Shown: one piece after another, positions 1 to 12,424 of the stretch
How positions within the stretch are numbered: the first letter of the stretch is position 1
How the letters are laid out: each line of letters opens with the position of its first letter
NCBI GenBank assembly: GCA_038363925.1
Contig: JAQQWL010000010.1
Location: 1,054,001 to 1,118,000, forward strand
Length of the DNA: 64,000 bases
Reading direction: 5' to 3'
Origin: Apiospora phragmitis
Taxonomy: Eukaryota > Ascomycota > Sordariomycetes > Amphisphaeriales > Apiosporaceae
Made by a program: the position numbers and the translations under genes
Notes under the pieces: generated by a model
What the model was told of the DNA's origin: nothing
Seen by the model: the letters and a program-made list of their open reading frames with translations, nothing else
The model's database searches: none

Positions 1-726
1 GGCTTCCAGATGCGTGCCCGCGCGAAGGCATCAAGAGTATCGCCTGTCGCTACTTCCACCAGCTTGCCGGCCCAATCGTGCCCCGCACCATACGCGAAGC
101 TGGTGCCAGGACGAAAGACCAAATGGAGGACCGATTTGTTCTCGACCGTAGGGCCGGTCCATAGTTCCTCGGCTCGTGAAGCTCGCCACTTGGCCAGTAG
201 CGGGCCAAACCAGTCGTATTCGTGGCCGGAGGTATGAGAGAGAAGCATCCACAGGGTGATGGTCGCGGTGCTCTCCTCCAGAACGGCCGAGTTCTTCTCG
301 TCGTCAAATCCGGTGATGATGTCGTACTTTCCTATTTCGGGGAGTAATGGCTTGACGTCGCTGTCGAGATCTAGCTTCCCGTCCTCCACGCACTGCAAGA
401 CGGCGACTGATGTCATGAGCTTGCTCATAGACGCCAGAGCGCAGACGTTGGATGCGGTGAATGGGAGGTCGCGGCCCGCCTTCTGGCTTGCTACACCAAT
501 GGATTTGGAGTAGATAATGTTACCTGTGGAAATCGTTAGCCCGTTGAAGGACATTTGACACTCCATCGATGGTACTGGAGGTGCTCATTTGATCACTGGG
601 AGTGCTCAACCAAACAATCAGCACTAGGGAACACTAACCATTCTTGTCTCCTGCCATCACAGATATGCCGGGAAGTAGGCCCGAGTCAACCGCCTCCTGG
701 TATATCTTGTCAATATTGTGTGCCAT
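1..726 (-). CDS. beta-lactamase-fold serine hydrolase/transesterase, 5' part (runs off left edge)
   Basis: Two exons on the minus strand, 639-726 and <1-523, joined by an intron at 524-638 (GTTAGT donor, CACAG acceptor) that keeps the frame. The start is the ATG at 724-726. The protein opens with the N-terminal helix typical of fungal AmpC/LovD-like proteins, then has the catalytic S-x-x-K as SMSK followed by LMTSVAVLQ, a LLSHTSGHEYDW segment, and YGAGHDWAGKLVE, which fits the Y-x-x-G-DWAG block of LovD-type transesterases. About 200 residues are visible; the C-terminal half lies outside the window. The family includes esterases, D-aminopeptidases and polyketide acyltransferases, so substrate is unknown. 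It lies 14 kb from the reducing PKS, beyond a transposon nest, so membership of that cluster is only possible. Confidence 0.8.
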
Positions 727-1214
727 TGTTGCCGTGGGTAGTTGGTAATCCAGACGTGGCTATCACAGTAAGTAGGTTTAATGTGACTGATGTACTGGTT
801 GGAAGCCAACGGTGTGTCCTTTTATACACGACACAATGCATATATGTAACTAGCACTTGCGGAGTACTGGAATACAGCCAAGAGAGTTGAGGTTGCAACT
901 CGGTGGGATCTTATGCAAGGGACTTATGTACATACGAATGACGTAGACGCGATCCTCCGAGAAACACCCCAAGCAGCCAAGTGCGGAGATATTGGGCACG
1001 TACTCGTCCCTATCGTCGTCCAGACAGGACCGGGGCATTCCAAGATAGGTAAGCAATCATGGAGTAGCAGCGAGTTTGGTGGAGAAACAACATGCAGATC
1101 AATTGCTTAAGGTAACATTGAACATGCCCAATCCACCAGCAAAGAAGTACACGACGATCAGATTGGCTGGAGATACCTAACTTCCATGCATCTGATTTCC
1201 AACAGCGAAGTCCA
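727..1214. other. intergenic, no gene seen
   Basis: Lies upstream of the beta-lactamase-fold gene and downstream of the DUF1996 gene, both on the minus strand. No coding region or repeat could be supported; the part near 727-850 is presumably the promoter of the hydrolase gene. Confidence 0.5.
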
Positions 1215-2562
1215 TCAGGCCACCTGGGTACCGCCGGGGAGTTCAGTGATCCCTAGTAGCAGTGTCAGCTGGTTGACTATGCACGTCAATTTCATCCTGT
1301 ACTCACATTCACCAGAGCCAACGTCTTCCTTGGCTTGCTGCGACTTGGTGCATCCAATGGCGTCCTTACCATCTTGGATCGTAAGGACTTGGTCGCAGTA
1401 CTCGCTACCACAAGTCTTTCCCATGCTATCCATGGCACGCTGAAGAGCATCGTCTTTCCAGCCGAAAAGATAGTCACCATGGGCGCCATAGCCAGTGCTA
1501 CAAGAAGAGGGGAGCTTAGCTAAGTCATTCAACACATATAGGGTGGTGTCGGCAGGGGAGGGGTTACGGGTCACCAAAGCTGTACACAAGCGGCTGCTTC
1601 CCGTCCTTCCAGTACTTGGCGTCGTTGAACTCCGTCGTGTCGAACATGATCTCGTACATGACCTGCGGAATCCGTACGGGGTGCGTGCTGGGGCACCGGT
1701 CGCCTGCGAGCGCCATACCCCCCGGCGCGTACGCCACGTGGCTCTGGTGGTCGGGACTATCGACGTTCTTGCCATCCCAGCAGGACGGGAAAATGATGGT
1801 GGCGCGGATGCCCCCCGGGCACGGCGTCGTGGGAAAGGTGGCGGTGTCGCTGCGGTCGCAGGGGGCACCGGCGCCACCCGAGGTACGGTCGGACTTGGCC
1901 AGGCAACGGTGGCAGATGCCGGGCGCCATGCCCGTCTTGCTGCGAAGCATCGGGTTGCCTGCGAGCATTCGGAAGCCCTGCAGTTGCATTGTTAGCGGGT
2001 ATGGCTACGCCACAAGAAGACAAAAAAGGGGGGTTGGAAGGGACTCACCACTGGGAATGCGGTGACTTTCATGTTGCGTCCGCCAAACGGCAGCATATAG
2101 TAGATCGTGAGGCCGCCATCTTGCGGCAGGAGGGTCCCGTTCAGGCGGCCGTTCGCCATCTGAGGGACGCGCTTGAAGGTGCCGTTCTCGGGGGACTGGA
2201 AATACATCGACGCGGTCCAGTAGTTGCTTGTATCTTCCTTGTAGATGCAAGATGTGCACGTGGACTGAACCGGCGGGTCGATTGTGCTTGGGTCCATCTA
2301 TTAGAAATGTCGATATCAGCTATTGATCGCGTCCACCTCCTTTTTGATATGACCAGCATACAGTGACGTTAAAGGAGTTGCCTCCAACCACCTGGTGCAC
2401 GTGGGGAGACGGGTTGAGGCCCGGCGCCACGAGGGGATCAACACGCTCGACGACAAGCTGGGAGCAGCCGAAGCGCAGGAATGATGCGGAACCCAGGCTC
2501 TGGCCAAGGGCACCCTCCGCGAGGAGCGCCGTGGCTGCGAGGTACTGCCACATCATCATCAA
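1215..2562 (-). CDS. secreted DUF1996 family protein
   Basis: Five exons on the minus strand: 2362-2562, 2049-2297, 1568-1977, 1307-1497 and 1215-1252, summing to 1089 nt (362 residues). Introns have GTATGC, GTGAGT, GTAACC and GTGAGT donors; the last (1253-1306) is the least certain, since reading through it also stays open. An N-terminal hydrophobic signal (MWQYLAATALLAEGALGQ) precedes the mature FLRFGCSQLVVERVDPLV segment. The rest follows DUF1996: PGLNPSPHVHQVVGGNSFN, STCTSC, GFRMLAG, the HVAYAPGG block and FGDPTGYGAHGDY. These proteins are secreted or wall-associated in fungi and their activity is not established here. The gene is intact, with no frame breaks, unlike many genes further right. 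Confidence 0.88.
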
Positions 2563-3349
2563 ACTACCGATGTAATGAATCCAAGGGAGATCTACTGGTG
2601 TATAAGGAACAAACAGAAGCTTGACTCTTGAAAATCGCAGGAAACAAAGGTGATCTGCAGGCCCTCGACCAGGACCTTGACATTAAGCCCGGGTTCGGTC
2701 ATTTGTAATATAGCAATCTGGATGCATACACGGCCAGTAGCCTGCTCAATGGTGCATGATGGGAAACATAGACGACCGTTATCAGTTTAGAACTCCCGAT
2801 ATCCGCGGCTCCTTGGCATCTTGGTACCTCCAACAGCAGAGTCCATTGCTGTATATTGCAATATTGACCTTGGATTGCTATTGGCTCAATCCGCTGATGA
2901 GGAGACAGCTCCAGTATGGTCCGACCAATGAATCAGCCCTGAAGTGCATTTAGCCAGTCGACTCCAGCATATCTGGAATCTGCACGCTTTTATCAATTTG
3001 AATAATACATCTTTTCGGCAGTTGGTCCTGCATCTGAATTGCGCTAGAAGGCCAGTGGACGCTGCAGCAGGGCACCAGTTTGCCGCTAAAGGCATTACAA
3101 CGTACGGCACCAACTCTAGTAAGTCATGCTGACCCAGGACGTTTTACTGGAAGGGAAGCGTGCGTTTCAAGTTAGTAATTGGATTGTCAAGTAAGGACCC
3201 AGGCCGCATGAGTCTGTTCTTAAATTTGGCTCCCGGGACATACATCTAAGGGCATCGACAAGTGATTTATCACAAGTATGAATTCTATAGGATATAAGTA
3301 TCGCAAAATCGGGCATCTAGAAATATGGCATGTGGCACCAATCATCGCT
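2563..3349. other. intergenic between DUF1996 gene and transposon nest
   Basis: Ordinary base composition without RIP. No coding region could be supported. The end next to 2563 is the likely promoter of the DUF1996 gene; the sequence stays normal up to the retrotransposon target site at 3350. Confidence 0.5.
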
Positions 3350-3354
3350 GTTCA
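3350..3354. repeat. target-site duplication, left copy (GTTCA)
   Basis: GTTCA directly precedes the left LTR and the identical 5-mer follows the right LTR at 12632-12636. A 5-bp duplication is the normal footprint of LTR-retrotransposon integration and fixes both LTR borders. Confidence 0.85.
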
Positions 3355-3561
3355 TGTTGAATGGGCTCTTGTACGTACGGTGGTTCCGGTTTTAATCGGG
3401 GTTCAATCGTTCTTATTCTATTGTTCATATCTATTTTAAGTACGAGCTGCGAGGGGTATCGTATGCCCCTCTTAATAAAACAGGAAAGGGGTTCGTACGC
3501 GTAGGCACGTAGCACCCCTTTTAGAGTAATATGGACAGCTTCAGTTCCAGCTGTTCTAACA
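3355..3561 (-). repeat. left LTR (3' LTR of the copia element)
   Basis: 207 bp beginning TGTTGAATGGG and ending TTCTAACA. It aligns along its whole length with 12425-12631. This copy keeps many CpA and TpG dinucleotides, so it has suffered little RIP. Confidence 0.88.
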
Positions 3562-3999
3562 CTGGCAGTTTTCTATTTTGGCGATAGAATCAGCCTGTTT
3601 CCCCTTTTGGATACGAGTCTTCCCTCTACGAGGGTCTCGTACGGTTGGGTTGCTCCAATCCGGTATTAGGTACCTGCCTGAACCGTACAGGTGATGCTGT
3701 ACCTTCTTGACGTCGTTTTGGTCAGGTGGCAGATCTACTCGATTGGTTATTCCAGTCGTTCGTCCGAAAGTAGTAACAGTAGTGGGGGGGACCGTCGTAT
3801 ATCCTGATGCGTCACACCTCGTAAGGGACTAGTAAGAGCAGTCCTATAAGTAAATATTCCTTCGTACGATACCTAATAGATAAAATATATTAGCAGTAAC
3901 TGTGTAAAGAAGGATTGATAAAAGAAATTTCTCTCTCCTTTTATATCTCTTCTTTTTTAATTACTCGCCGTGCGAGTCTAGCCTCTCGATATACGCTTC

Positions 4000-5160
4000 C
4001 GTACGTACGGTGAGGCTGTTCGTCGAGACTAGCTACTCGAGGGCCTTATTCGGGGATACCTTAGTGAAGGTATCTACCGGATTGTCTCTATTATCGATAT
4101 AGTAGACCTTTAATATTTCCCTTTTTTCGTACGACTCCCGGAGGGATATAATATCGATTATAAGCCTCTTTTCGTTTATCGTACCTAGCTTAATTAAGTA
4201 GTTATAAAATAATTTCGAGTCTATATAAAAGGTTATCGAAATATCTTAAAATCTTAGTATTTATACGATTCTTTTAAACGTAATAATTAATATAATACCG
4301 CTATTTATATCGGAGGTTATGTTATATAGTTCGTTAGCTAATATATTCCTAGTAACTCTTTTATATTTAATCGAGCTCTAGTGGATAATATTACCCTAAA
4401 TTTAGAATTTATTTTTCGTACGATAAATCTCTTAGCTTAATAAGATTAGGTATCCGAGTTAAGAGGTCAAGTCTTCGTTATTTATAAACGAGCCGTCGGT
4501 AAAGATATATATCTTTATATAATAAAGGTTAAGCGAGATATTTCTTAAGTTACGTGTCTAATTTTAAATCTATTAATTAATCCGTATATTTAAGTTTTCG
4601 ATATCTTTATCCTTTAAAGTTTATACTTAAGCGGCGGTAAATAGGTTATACGCTATTTTTAATTAATAAATAAATACGAGATATACCCTTTTCGTACGTT
4701 AAAAGACGTACTACTAGCCTTTATCAATAGTTTTTAAGTCGATAAGCTTTAATTAATTAACCTATCCTTTTTATTTAAAAAAAATATCGTACTATTTTAA
4801 TTAAATCTTATTTCCGTTAAACTCGCTCGGCGTATTTTTAGTTAAAATATTTTTTAGTTTTATACGGAATTATTCCTCTATTAACTTTTTTTCCTCTTTT
4901 TAAAAAAAAGGGGTTATAATAAAACTAAACGTATCGTTAATTTATATTACTATAATGCCGAAGGTATCCGGTCCCTTTATAATAATAACAAATAGGCGTT
5001 ATATATTAATATAATTATTTCTAAATTTTATATATAATAATTATAATACGTTTTAAATTAATAAAATCCTGACTTTATTAATCCGTATAGGGGTAATATA
5101 ATTTAAAATAATATCCTTTCGAAGTATTAAGTTTTTAATTTTATTAATAAACGTATATAA
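4000..5160 (-). pseudogene. copia reverse transcriptase/RNase H remnant
   Basis: On the minus strand, frame pieces read as the copia RNase H C-terminus (EKRLIIDIISLRE, then KVYYIDNRDNPVDTFTK at about 4040-4190). Further upstream, near 4930-4990, an INDTFSF piece is consistent with the reverse-transcriptase active-site region after C-to-T change. Stops interrupt every frame. The upstream limit is set where the TAA-rich tail of the inserted LINE begins. Confidence 0.65.
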
Positions 5161-7200
5161 ATTATTATTATTATTATTATTAATAGTACGCCGTAGGCTG
5201 AAAGCCTTCGGTATATCTATTTAGTCCCTCGTATAATAAACCGTGCCGAAACTAGACTAAAAATATACGCTGCTGATATCGAAAAATCTACCTCACGTGC
5301 TCGACGTTACCGTGCTAGTTCTTACTTATTAGCCTAGTAACCCTTGTTTTAGGGCTTGAAGAGATTATCCGGGTTTAAGTAGTTCCCTGATCTCTATTAC
5401 TAGCTTATATAGCGGTAGTTAACCGGTCCGTAGGAGCTATTTTATAATTACCCTTATTATATTTTTCTTTATAATAAACGCCGCTAGATCGCGGCGAGTT
5501 CGTAATAAACTAGGTGCTAACTATTTAATTAACTATTTTTGCCTTTCCTCGAGGTCTTTATAATATAGAATTAGGTATTTAACTATTTCCCGCCTTTTAC
5601 TATAATTATATAGCGGCGTTAGGACGTTTAAAACCCGGCAGGTAAACAGGAACGACCTAAGTCCTATTTTTCCGGTACGTGCTTATATTAAAACCGACGC
5701 TTCGTGCTTAAGTATATCGTTATAACAACGGCACGCTCCCCAGTCTAGCGGCGACTTTATAGCTAGTTCGCGGCGGCCTCGCGTAAAAGTAACGGCGTGG
5801 AACCATCTTTATTTTTATTTTTTTTAAACGTTTATTCGACCGTTTAACCGCCTAGCTAATATTTAATTAACGCCAGTTAAGCGTCGCTTAGCCATAAAGT
5901 TTTAAGGGTTTCGCTAGTAGCCCTTTAAGGTCTCTTTTATCTCCTCCTCTTTACGTTACATTCTCTATTAATAATCTTTGCCGCCTTTATATAAGCTCCA
6001 CGTAAGAGCTGTAGCTTCCCGGTAGCCTCCGTGCGTACCTCGAAGCTAGCTGCCTTCGTACTTAGATAGAGGTCGAGGGGAGGAACCGCCGCTTTAGTCT
6101 TTAGGTAGCATTGGGGGGTCGCTTTGTATCCCCTGTCACGGTCCGGAGACAGGAGTTCTGAACTATTGTGAGGTTACGGACTAGCCCCTTTTCTATATCG
6201 GCCACTTTGTACCAAGCCGACGCTCCGTATGCGAGTACGCTGCGTATTACCTTCGTATAAAGCTTTTTCGCCCTTCGTACTGAACATCCCACGTTGATAT
6301 TACGAGCCTGGTAAGAGCTAATGTTTGGGTTACCATTTTCGCTTTAATTTTAAAGATATAATCCTTCTATTATAGTTTCCGATAGAGTTATACGCCGGGG
6401 AATCTCGTAGAGCTTACCGGCGAAATAGTAGCGTCCCCGAGTCGTACTTATAGCGTACAAGCTTTTCGCGCTCGAGTAAAATGGATAAGCTCGCTCTTTT
6501 TAAGTTCGAACTCCATCCCTCTCGTACGTGCCCAGCGGTTACAGGTCTCCTAGGCTCTTTCTAAGTTGCGGTGTATATAAATTAATCGGTTTAATTTATC
6601 GTGTAATTAAGTATACGTTTATATAATATCGCGTAACTCGCCTCGTATATTAAAATCTTAGATTAAGGTCGGTCCGAGGGCTAAAAGGAGTCTTTAGCTC
6701 ATCCGCTGAATTATTAATAACTAAGTTAAAATAGTCTTTTTTTTTATATCTTTATAGCTTTATATTACGAGCCTAGACTTCTCGTATAGCTTCGTAGTTT
6801 TATTTTTAATTTCTCGTATAAGCCGTGTTTTAAAGATTTTCCGGCCGGTATACTTATTCGGGTCGAATCGAATAAATTCGAAAACCTTTTATAAGGCGAG
6901 ATTATTAATCTCCTCTACGTCGAACTTTTAGAACGGGTATCCGGACGAAGTAATAACCCCGTCTTATTAAAGCTTAATTATTAAATCGTAATTCTTTTAT
7001 TCTTTTTAAATAAGGAATATAGCGGCTCGAATATTCCGGAGTAGATATTTTTTTAGGTTATTCTCGGCCGCGTCGTACGGGAGTTACCGTAATTTCTTCG
7101 GCTATCGGTTCGGTATTTAGGGTATTTGCCGGCTATTCCGAATCTATTTCTAATTCCGGTTAATCGTGTAGTTCTCCGGCTTCCTCCTAGTAGTACGGCT
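5160..7200 (-). mobile_element. Tad-like non-LTR (LINE) retrotransposon fragment
   Basis: At 6101-6292 the minus strand encodes the C-terminal part of a fungal LINE reverse transcriptase: RRAKKLYTKVIRSVLAYGA, then a VQNSCLRTVTG segment, as in Tad-clade ORF2. Just upstream (about 6470-6550) a MEFELKKSELIHFTR piece matches the thumb-side motif of the same family. The 3' end is suggested by a (TAA)n run at about 5160-5187 (minus-strand reading), a common LINE tail. The 5' limit is unknown; 7200 is only where recognisable sequence fades. RIP is heavy except around 6100-6300. Confidence 0.65.
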
Positions 7201-7921
7201 TAATTTACGTTACTTAAAAGGCTTTTAAACCGTTTAAGGTGTCTACCCGGATTGTACGGTCTTTAATAACTGTTATTTTATATAGTCCGGTTTATCTTTC
7301 TTTTTCCCGCTAAACCAGGACTTTATTCCGGAGCAGGAGTATTAAAATATTATAAATAGCTGGTATATTTCGGGTATTTAGAGCTCGGTAGATATTAATA
7401 TTTATACGTATTTTCCGAAGTATCTTTATTATTTTTTATACGGTTTCTCTTCGTACTTAGATTTTTAGTAATAGTGGTGAGTTCCCGTCGATACGAGGGT
7501 ATATTCCGAATATAAGCAGGGTAGGAATTAAACTATTAGGGCTAGCCGTATCGTTTAAAGCTTTAATTATTATTTAAAGTATTATCTCGGTATTTATATA
7601 ATAACTATAATTTTTTTATAAAATATTAAAGGCTTTACGTAACGAAATATGCGCTCGTTTAACCTTACTTATTACTTAATAAGTTTCGATAAATATTTAT
7701 TTATAAGTAATTCTTATTATTTATATATAATTTCGAAATTCTTTTTAAAAATACGTGCCCGGATTATACGAGATATAATTAAAAGGTCTTTAATATATAT
7801 ATATTTAATACTTATAAAGAGTATTTTAAGTATTTTATATATTAAGCGAATATAGGAATATAACCGCTTAAAAAAACGTATTCGAATTAATTATATAAAG
7901 TACGTTTTATTCGTTAATATA

Positions 7922-9765
7922 ACGTATCCTATAAGCGAATATCCTATTCTTTTATACCCTTTTTAATAAAATATAAGTTAATTTCACTATAACGTATTTA
8001 AAATATTAAAATTAATCGGAATCCTTATCTCTAAATACTTTTATATTATTCTGATAAGTGCGCGTATTATGCCCGGGCTCTCCGCAAATTTTATAGCGTT
8101 ATAAGCGTGTCCTAAACGTCCTTATATAATTACTCCTTTAACGCGATTCGTTTTATAATTATTTATTAATATCTTTTTAAAACTATAAGTTTTTTTTAGT
8201 TTATATATAAAGTGATCCTTTATTTTATAACCGTTTCTTTTTCGTACGGCGGCGCCGGCTAAGTATCTTATTTACTTTTTAAAATATCGCGTTCTTACCT
8301 TTTAAAAAAGTAATTCGGTATATAATATATATTATAACCTTTACGATCTAGTTAAAACTAATTAAAATAAACGTTAAAGAATTATTTTAATATTATATAA
8401 TACGGTTTCGAACGTATTCGGTTTGGGATTAAGCTTTAATCGGGTTATTTAAAGTTTTTAATTCTTAAGGAAGAAGTAGGCCGAAAGATGTCCCCGGAGG
8501 TATTAAAGTACGTAGCTTTACATTTAATTATGAAATAATATATTCCGGATTATATAAAACGAGTCCTATCCCTCGAAAGCCTCCTCGTATATTCGAAACG
8601 GTAAAAATCGCCTAGAACGTTTTTAAAAACGCTAGTAAGAAGTTTTCCTTTAAGATATAAGTAATATATGCCCGTATAAAACATTTAATTTTTTTCCCGT
8701 ACACCCTTTTTAATACACGAAAACAGCCGATATTAAGAGGCTGGAGCTTATATAACGAATAAGAAGGTATATAAAGTATAATAATCGAGTTTTTTTTATA
8801 ATAAAACTCGAAAGCTATCGAGTAGTAACTTTCGTAGCCGTCTAGGACTAAGAGGCGATAACGACCCTTCGTATGAGACCTGGTATATTAATTAAAGTAT
8901 TAAATCTAGTCCTCGCCTCTTTTATTCGTGGTCTAGCTATTTTTAGTAACTGCGATCACCCAATCCTTCGGCAATAGGCTGTTTTCGTACTAGGAAGAGA
9001 GGTACGTTTTCCCGGTAAAGATAATATACGGAGGGATGGCGTAACCGTGTAATCCGACGCCCTAAATAATTATAACCTATTCCCGGTTCCCTTACTATAT
9101 TACCCTAAGCCTTCCGCGTCGATCGGAGGTGGTTATAACTATTTCGGACGAGATTTAACTTATAAGAAAGCCGGTTTTATTAAAGTTATAGATATCCTCC
9201 TTTTAAATCCCGTATTTATAAATTATATTCTATACGAAAGTAAACTACGCGCGATACGCGTCGGGATTTTTATAAAGAACTTTTTAATAATCGATTTTTT
9301 AATTAAAACGTGTCCAGAGGTCTAGTTATTATCGTACGAAATTAAAGGCCCAATTAACGCCGACGCGTCCCGCGTCGCGTAAACTAAGTAATCGATTCGC
9401 TATATCTTTTATACTACTTAGCCGGGGAAAAAACGATCGCGTATTTAAATTAATAATATATCAAATAATCGCATCTTTTTTAGAATTTAAAAGCTTTTAA
9501 GAATTCGTAAATATTTCGCGTCGTATAGGTTAGTTATTTCGTTTACACTATAAGGTTTTCAATAAGACGTAATAGATTAATACAGCCTTTCGTACATTTA
9601 AAGTTGAGTCTTTTTAGAGCGCTTAAAACGTTAGAATTATATCACTCTTTTTCTAAAGTTGTAGCATTTTCGGACGTAAAAGAATATAAAAAAAGGTTAA
9701 GGCTATAAGGAAATTTATAAAAGTGGGATATTCGCTTATATAGGATATTCGCTTGCGGGATACGT
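7922..9765 (-). mobile_element. Fot1/pogo-type DNA transposon, RIP-degraded
   Basis: Terminal inverted repeats begin ACGTATCC at 7922 and end GGATACGT at 9765, each next to a TA dinucleotide (7920-7921 and 9766-9767), the target duplication of Tc1/mariner-pogo elements. Both ends share an AAGCGAATATCC sub-terminal motif, present twice at the right end. The minus strand between about 8690 and 9200 reads as a DDE_1 transposase with RIP changes: EDIYNFNKTGF, TTSDRRGR, IPPYIIFTGKTY, GRYRLLVLDGYESYYS and LQPLNIGCFRVLKRVYGKKI. Length 1844 bp matches Fot1-like elements (about 1.9 kb). Several TAA/TAG codons make it non-functional as an autonomous element. Confidence 0.85.
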
Positions 9766-9767
9766 TA

Positions 9768-12424
9768 AATAATATTTATAATAATTTTATAATTAAAGTC
9801 GTATTCGTTTTATAACGAGAATTTAAATCTTTATAGTAATAGATCGTGTATTTAATATTAAGAGCAGAACTTCTAAATCTCGTCGAAAATAGTAAGGTTA
9901 ATATTATTATAGCCGGCGTTTTTTAAGAGAGTATAAAGCTTCTCCGTGCGAGGGTATTTAAAACGTTAATAGAAGTATTAAAGCTATCTTTCGATAAAAT
10001 ATAACGTCGTTTTTATACGGCCGGTATTAAAGAACGGGTGTCCTTATTTCTTAATTATAAAGAGTATTTCGCCGTATTTTTATATAATAAAATTAAAAAT
10101 ATTATTACAATACGTTTTAAGCCGGTTAATATTATATAATAAAATTAAAAAAAAAGTTATAATATTTAAGATATAATACCTTATTATTTTTAATAAATTT
10201 TATATATTAATTATTTTAATTAACGAAATAAGATTTAAGCTTTTAAACTTAATTTTAATACTTTTCGGGCTTTAATTAATTTATACGTCTAAGTTCTTTT
10301 ATATATAAACCTTTATTTAAAGCTTTCCGATTATTAAAAATAAGGCGGCGCCGGTATTTTAAAGCTCTTTTTAATAAGTCTAGTTATACGGGCTGTTAAG
10401 GTTAAATTAGTTAGCTTATACGGTAGTTTTTAAATAAATATCTTTATTAATAAGCCGGTAATAAAACGCAACGTTTATTAAATAAGTAATACCTTATTAT
10501 ATATTTTCTAGATCGAGGTAGTTATACTTTTTTTTATTGTTTTTTAGCTCTTCCTTATCCTTTTCTTAATTTTAATCGAACGTTTTATATTTATTTTAAA
10601 AAAGGAGGCCTTGTCTAATATTATTATACGCTTAGAAATATTAATTCTTTGCTCGGGACTACTTTTCGGCTAGGTGGTTTATTAATTAATAGCCTTACTT
10701 ATGGCAGATTCGGTAAGTTCCTCGTTCGAATTTCCGGTTCTTATATAGTCATCTTAGTCGGAAGGTGCCGGCGGGTCGCTAGATCCTTTCTTATCCTAGT
10801 AATTAGCTATTATATAATAATTTATTACCGTAAATTAGTTAGTTTCTTTTCGTATAGTTATTTATAAACCGTTTATTAATTAAGTACGTATTTATAATTA
10901 AATTTCGATATAATTCCTTCGTTAAATATCGTTCCGATAATATTTAGTCCGTTATTATATTTAGCGATACGCGAAAGTTCGAAAATAACGCTTCGTATAT
11001 TAGCTTTTAATTAATAAGGGCCGGTATAAATTCCGGAACTCCTCGATAAGCTCGTATAATTAAGGTATAGAGAGCGATCTCTTTTTCGAATCTTTTTTCG
11101 AGAGCTCGTTATACGAGTTAAAGTTTATTTAATAAGATTTTTAAAACCTCGATAAATTATTTCTCGGCGTTTTTATTTTTTATTTATATAAAAGAAATTA
11201 TTATTTAATTTATAAAATATTATATATAATTTATTATTATATTAAAATACGAGTTTATTAAATAATATATTTCGTTTTATCTCTTTTCGAGTCCGATATA
11301 GTTAAGATAGAATGCCTCGTACGGCCGGAAAAAATATTTAGGAAAATTATATAATATTAGTTTTTTAGTATATCTAGCCGTCGGCATATTCTAATAAATA
11401 TCCGTACTTTATCGTAGAAGATGTCATACAGCTTATCGGTATAGTTTTTTTCCTTCTTCTACACCTTTAAAAAAGTAACGACCTTATTTTGATCGATTTT
11501 GCCGTTATAGATAGCTCGGCTTAAAGGGATATTATATTCCGTAACGTACGCTGGACTAGATAATCGTACGGTCTGGTCCGGCAGTACCGGAGTTGAAGAA
11601 AGAAAAGGGACGATGTCTTGCGACGTTTAGGTGCTTAGGAATCCAGGGTTAGACGTCGGGCCTGGAGTGTCCTGTTGGTGTACGGGAGCGGCCGGTGGTA
11701 CTAGTCGTGCGAGCTTGCTTTTAAAGGATCCGCCTATCGGTATATTAACTCCGTTTCTTTCGAGGTAATAATAAAGCTCTTTTTAAAATATACGGTTAAT
11801 TTAATCGAATTAGTATTCGGTTTATTTTTTAAATTTTATATTAAACGTTTTTTAAAGGAAAGTTCCTTTTATTTTTAATATATAATATTTTAAAAAGTAT
11901 TATATAAAGTACGTCGTGAATAGTTCGGGTATAGTTTCTTCGAAAAGTATTTTTAAAAGTTCGAGTTCTTAAAAAGCGAGGTTAACGTTCCTTTTCTAAA
12001 CTATTAAAGGGATTCTAATATTTTAGGATACTTCTTTATATATAAACGGTTCGGGGTTTAAAATCGTCGATCTATCTAGGTTCGGTACGTCCGGGCTCGG
12101 TCTCGATTCGCCGACCGTAATTAATTCTATTTTTAATAAGGGTTATTATTTTATAAATTATACGATAAAGTTATTTAAGTATATAATTATATATAGCTTA
12201 ATTAGTTTCGCGTATAATTCGGAACCTAATCTCTTCCTTATAATATATACTCGGGAAAAAGGGTTCCTCCTCGTATAGTTAATTTAGTTCGGCTCTTCCT
12301 CCGAATTTCTAATAGGCGGAAATTTTCGGGGCTCTTTAACACGGTCGTTTTTACATTAATAAAGGCGTAAAACCGTTTCTTTACTCTTATTAATTTATAA
12401 TCGCTATAAATAATTATTAATTAA
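9768..12424. other. RIP-degraded transposon interior, not resolved
   Basis: A+T-rich, CpA-poor sequence inside the copia element, presumably its gag/integrase part on the minus strand and possibly further insertions. A less altered patch lies at about 11570-11760. No domain could be read with confidence. Confidence 0.5.

Noticed and set aside
7649..7855. 68-residue open frame in A+T-rich DNA
   Set aside because: Ile/Tyr/Lys-rich chance frame in RIP-degraded sequence; no motif.
10649..10867. 72-residue open frame in the transposon nest
   Set aside because: Chance frame in RIP-degraded sequence.
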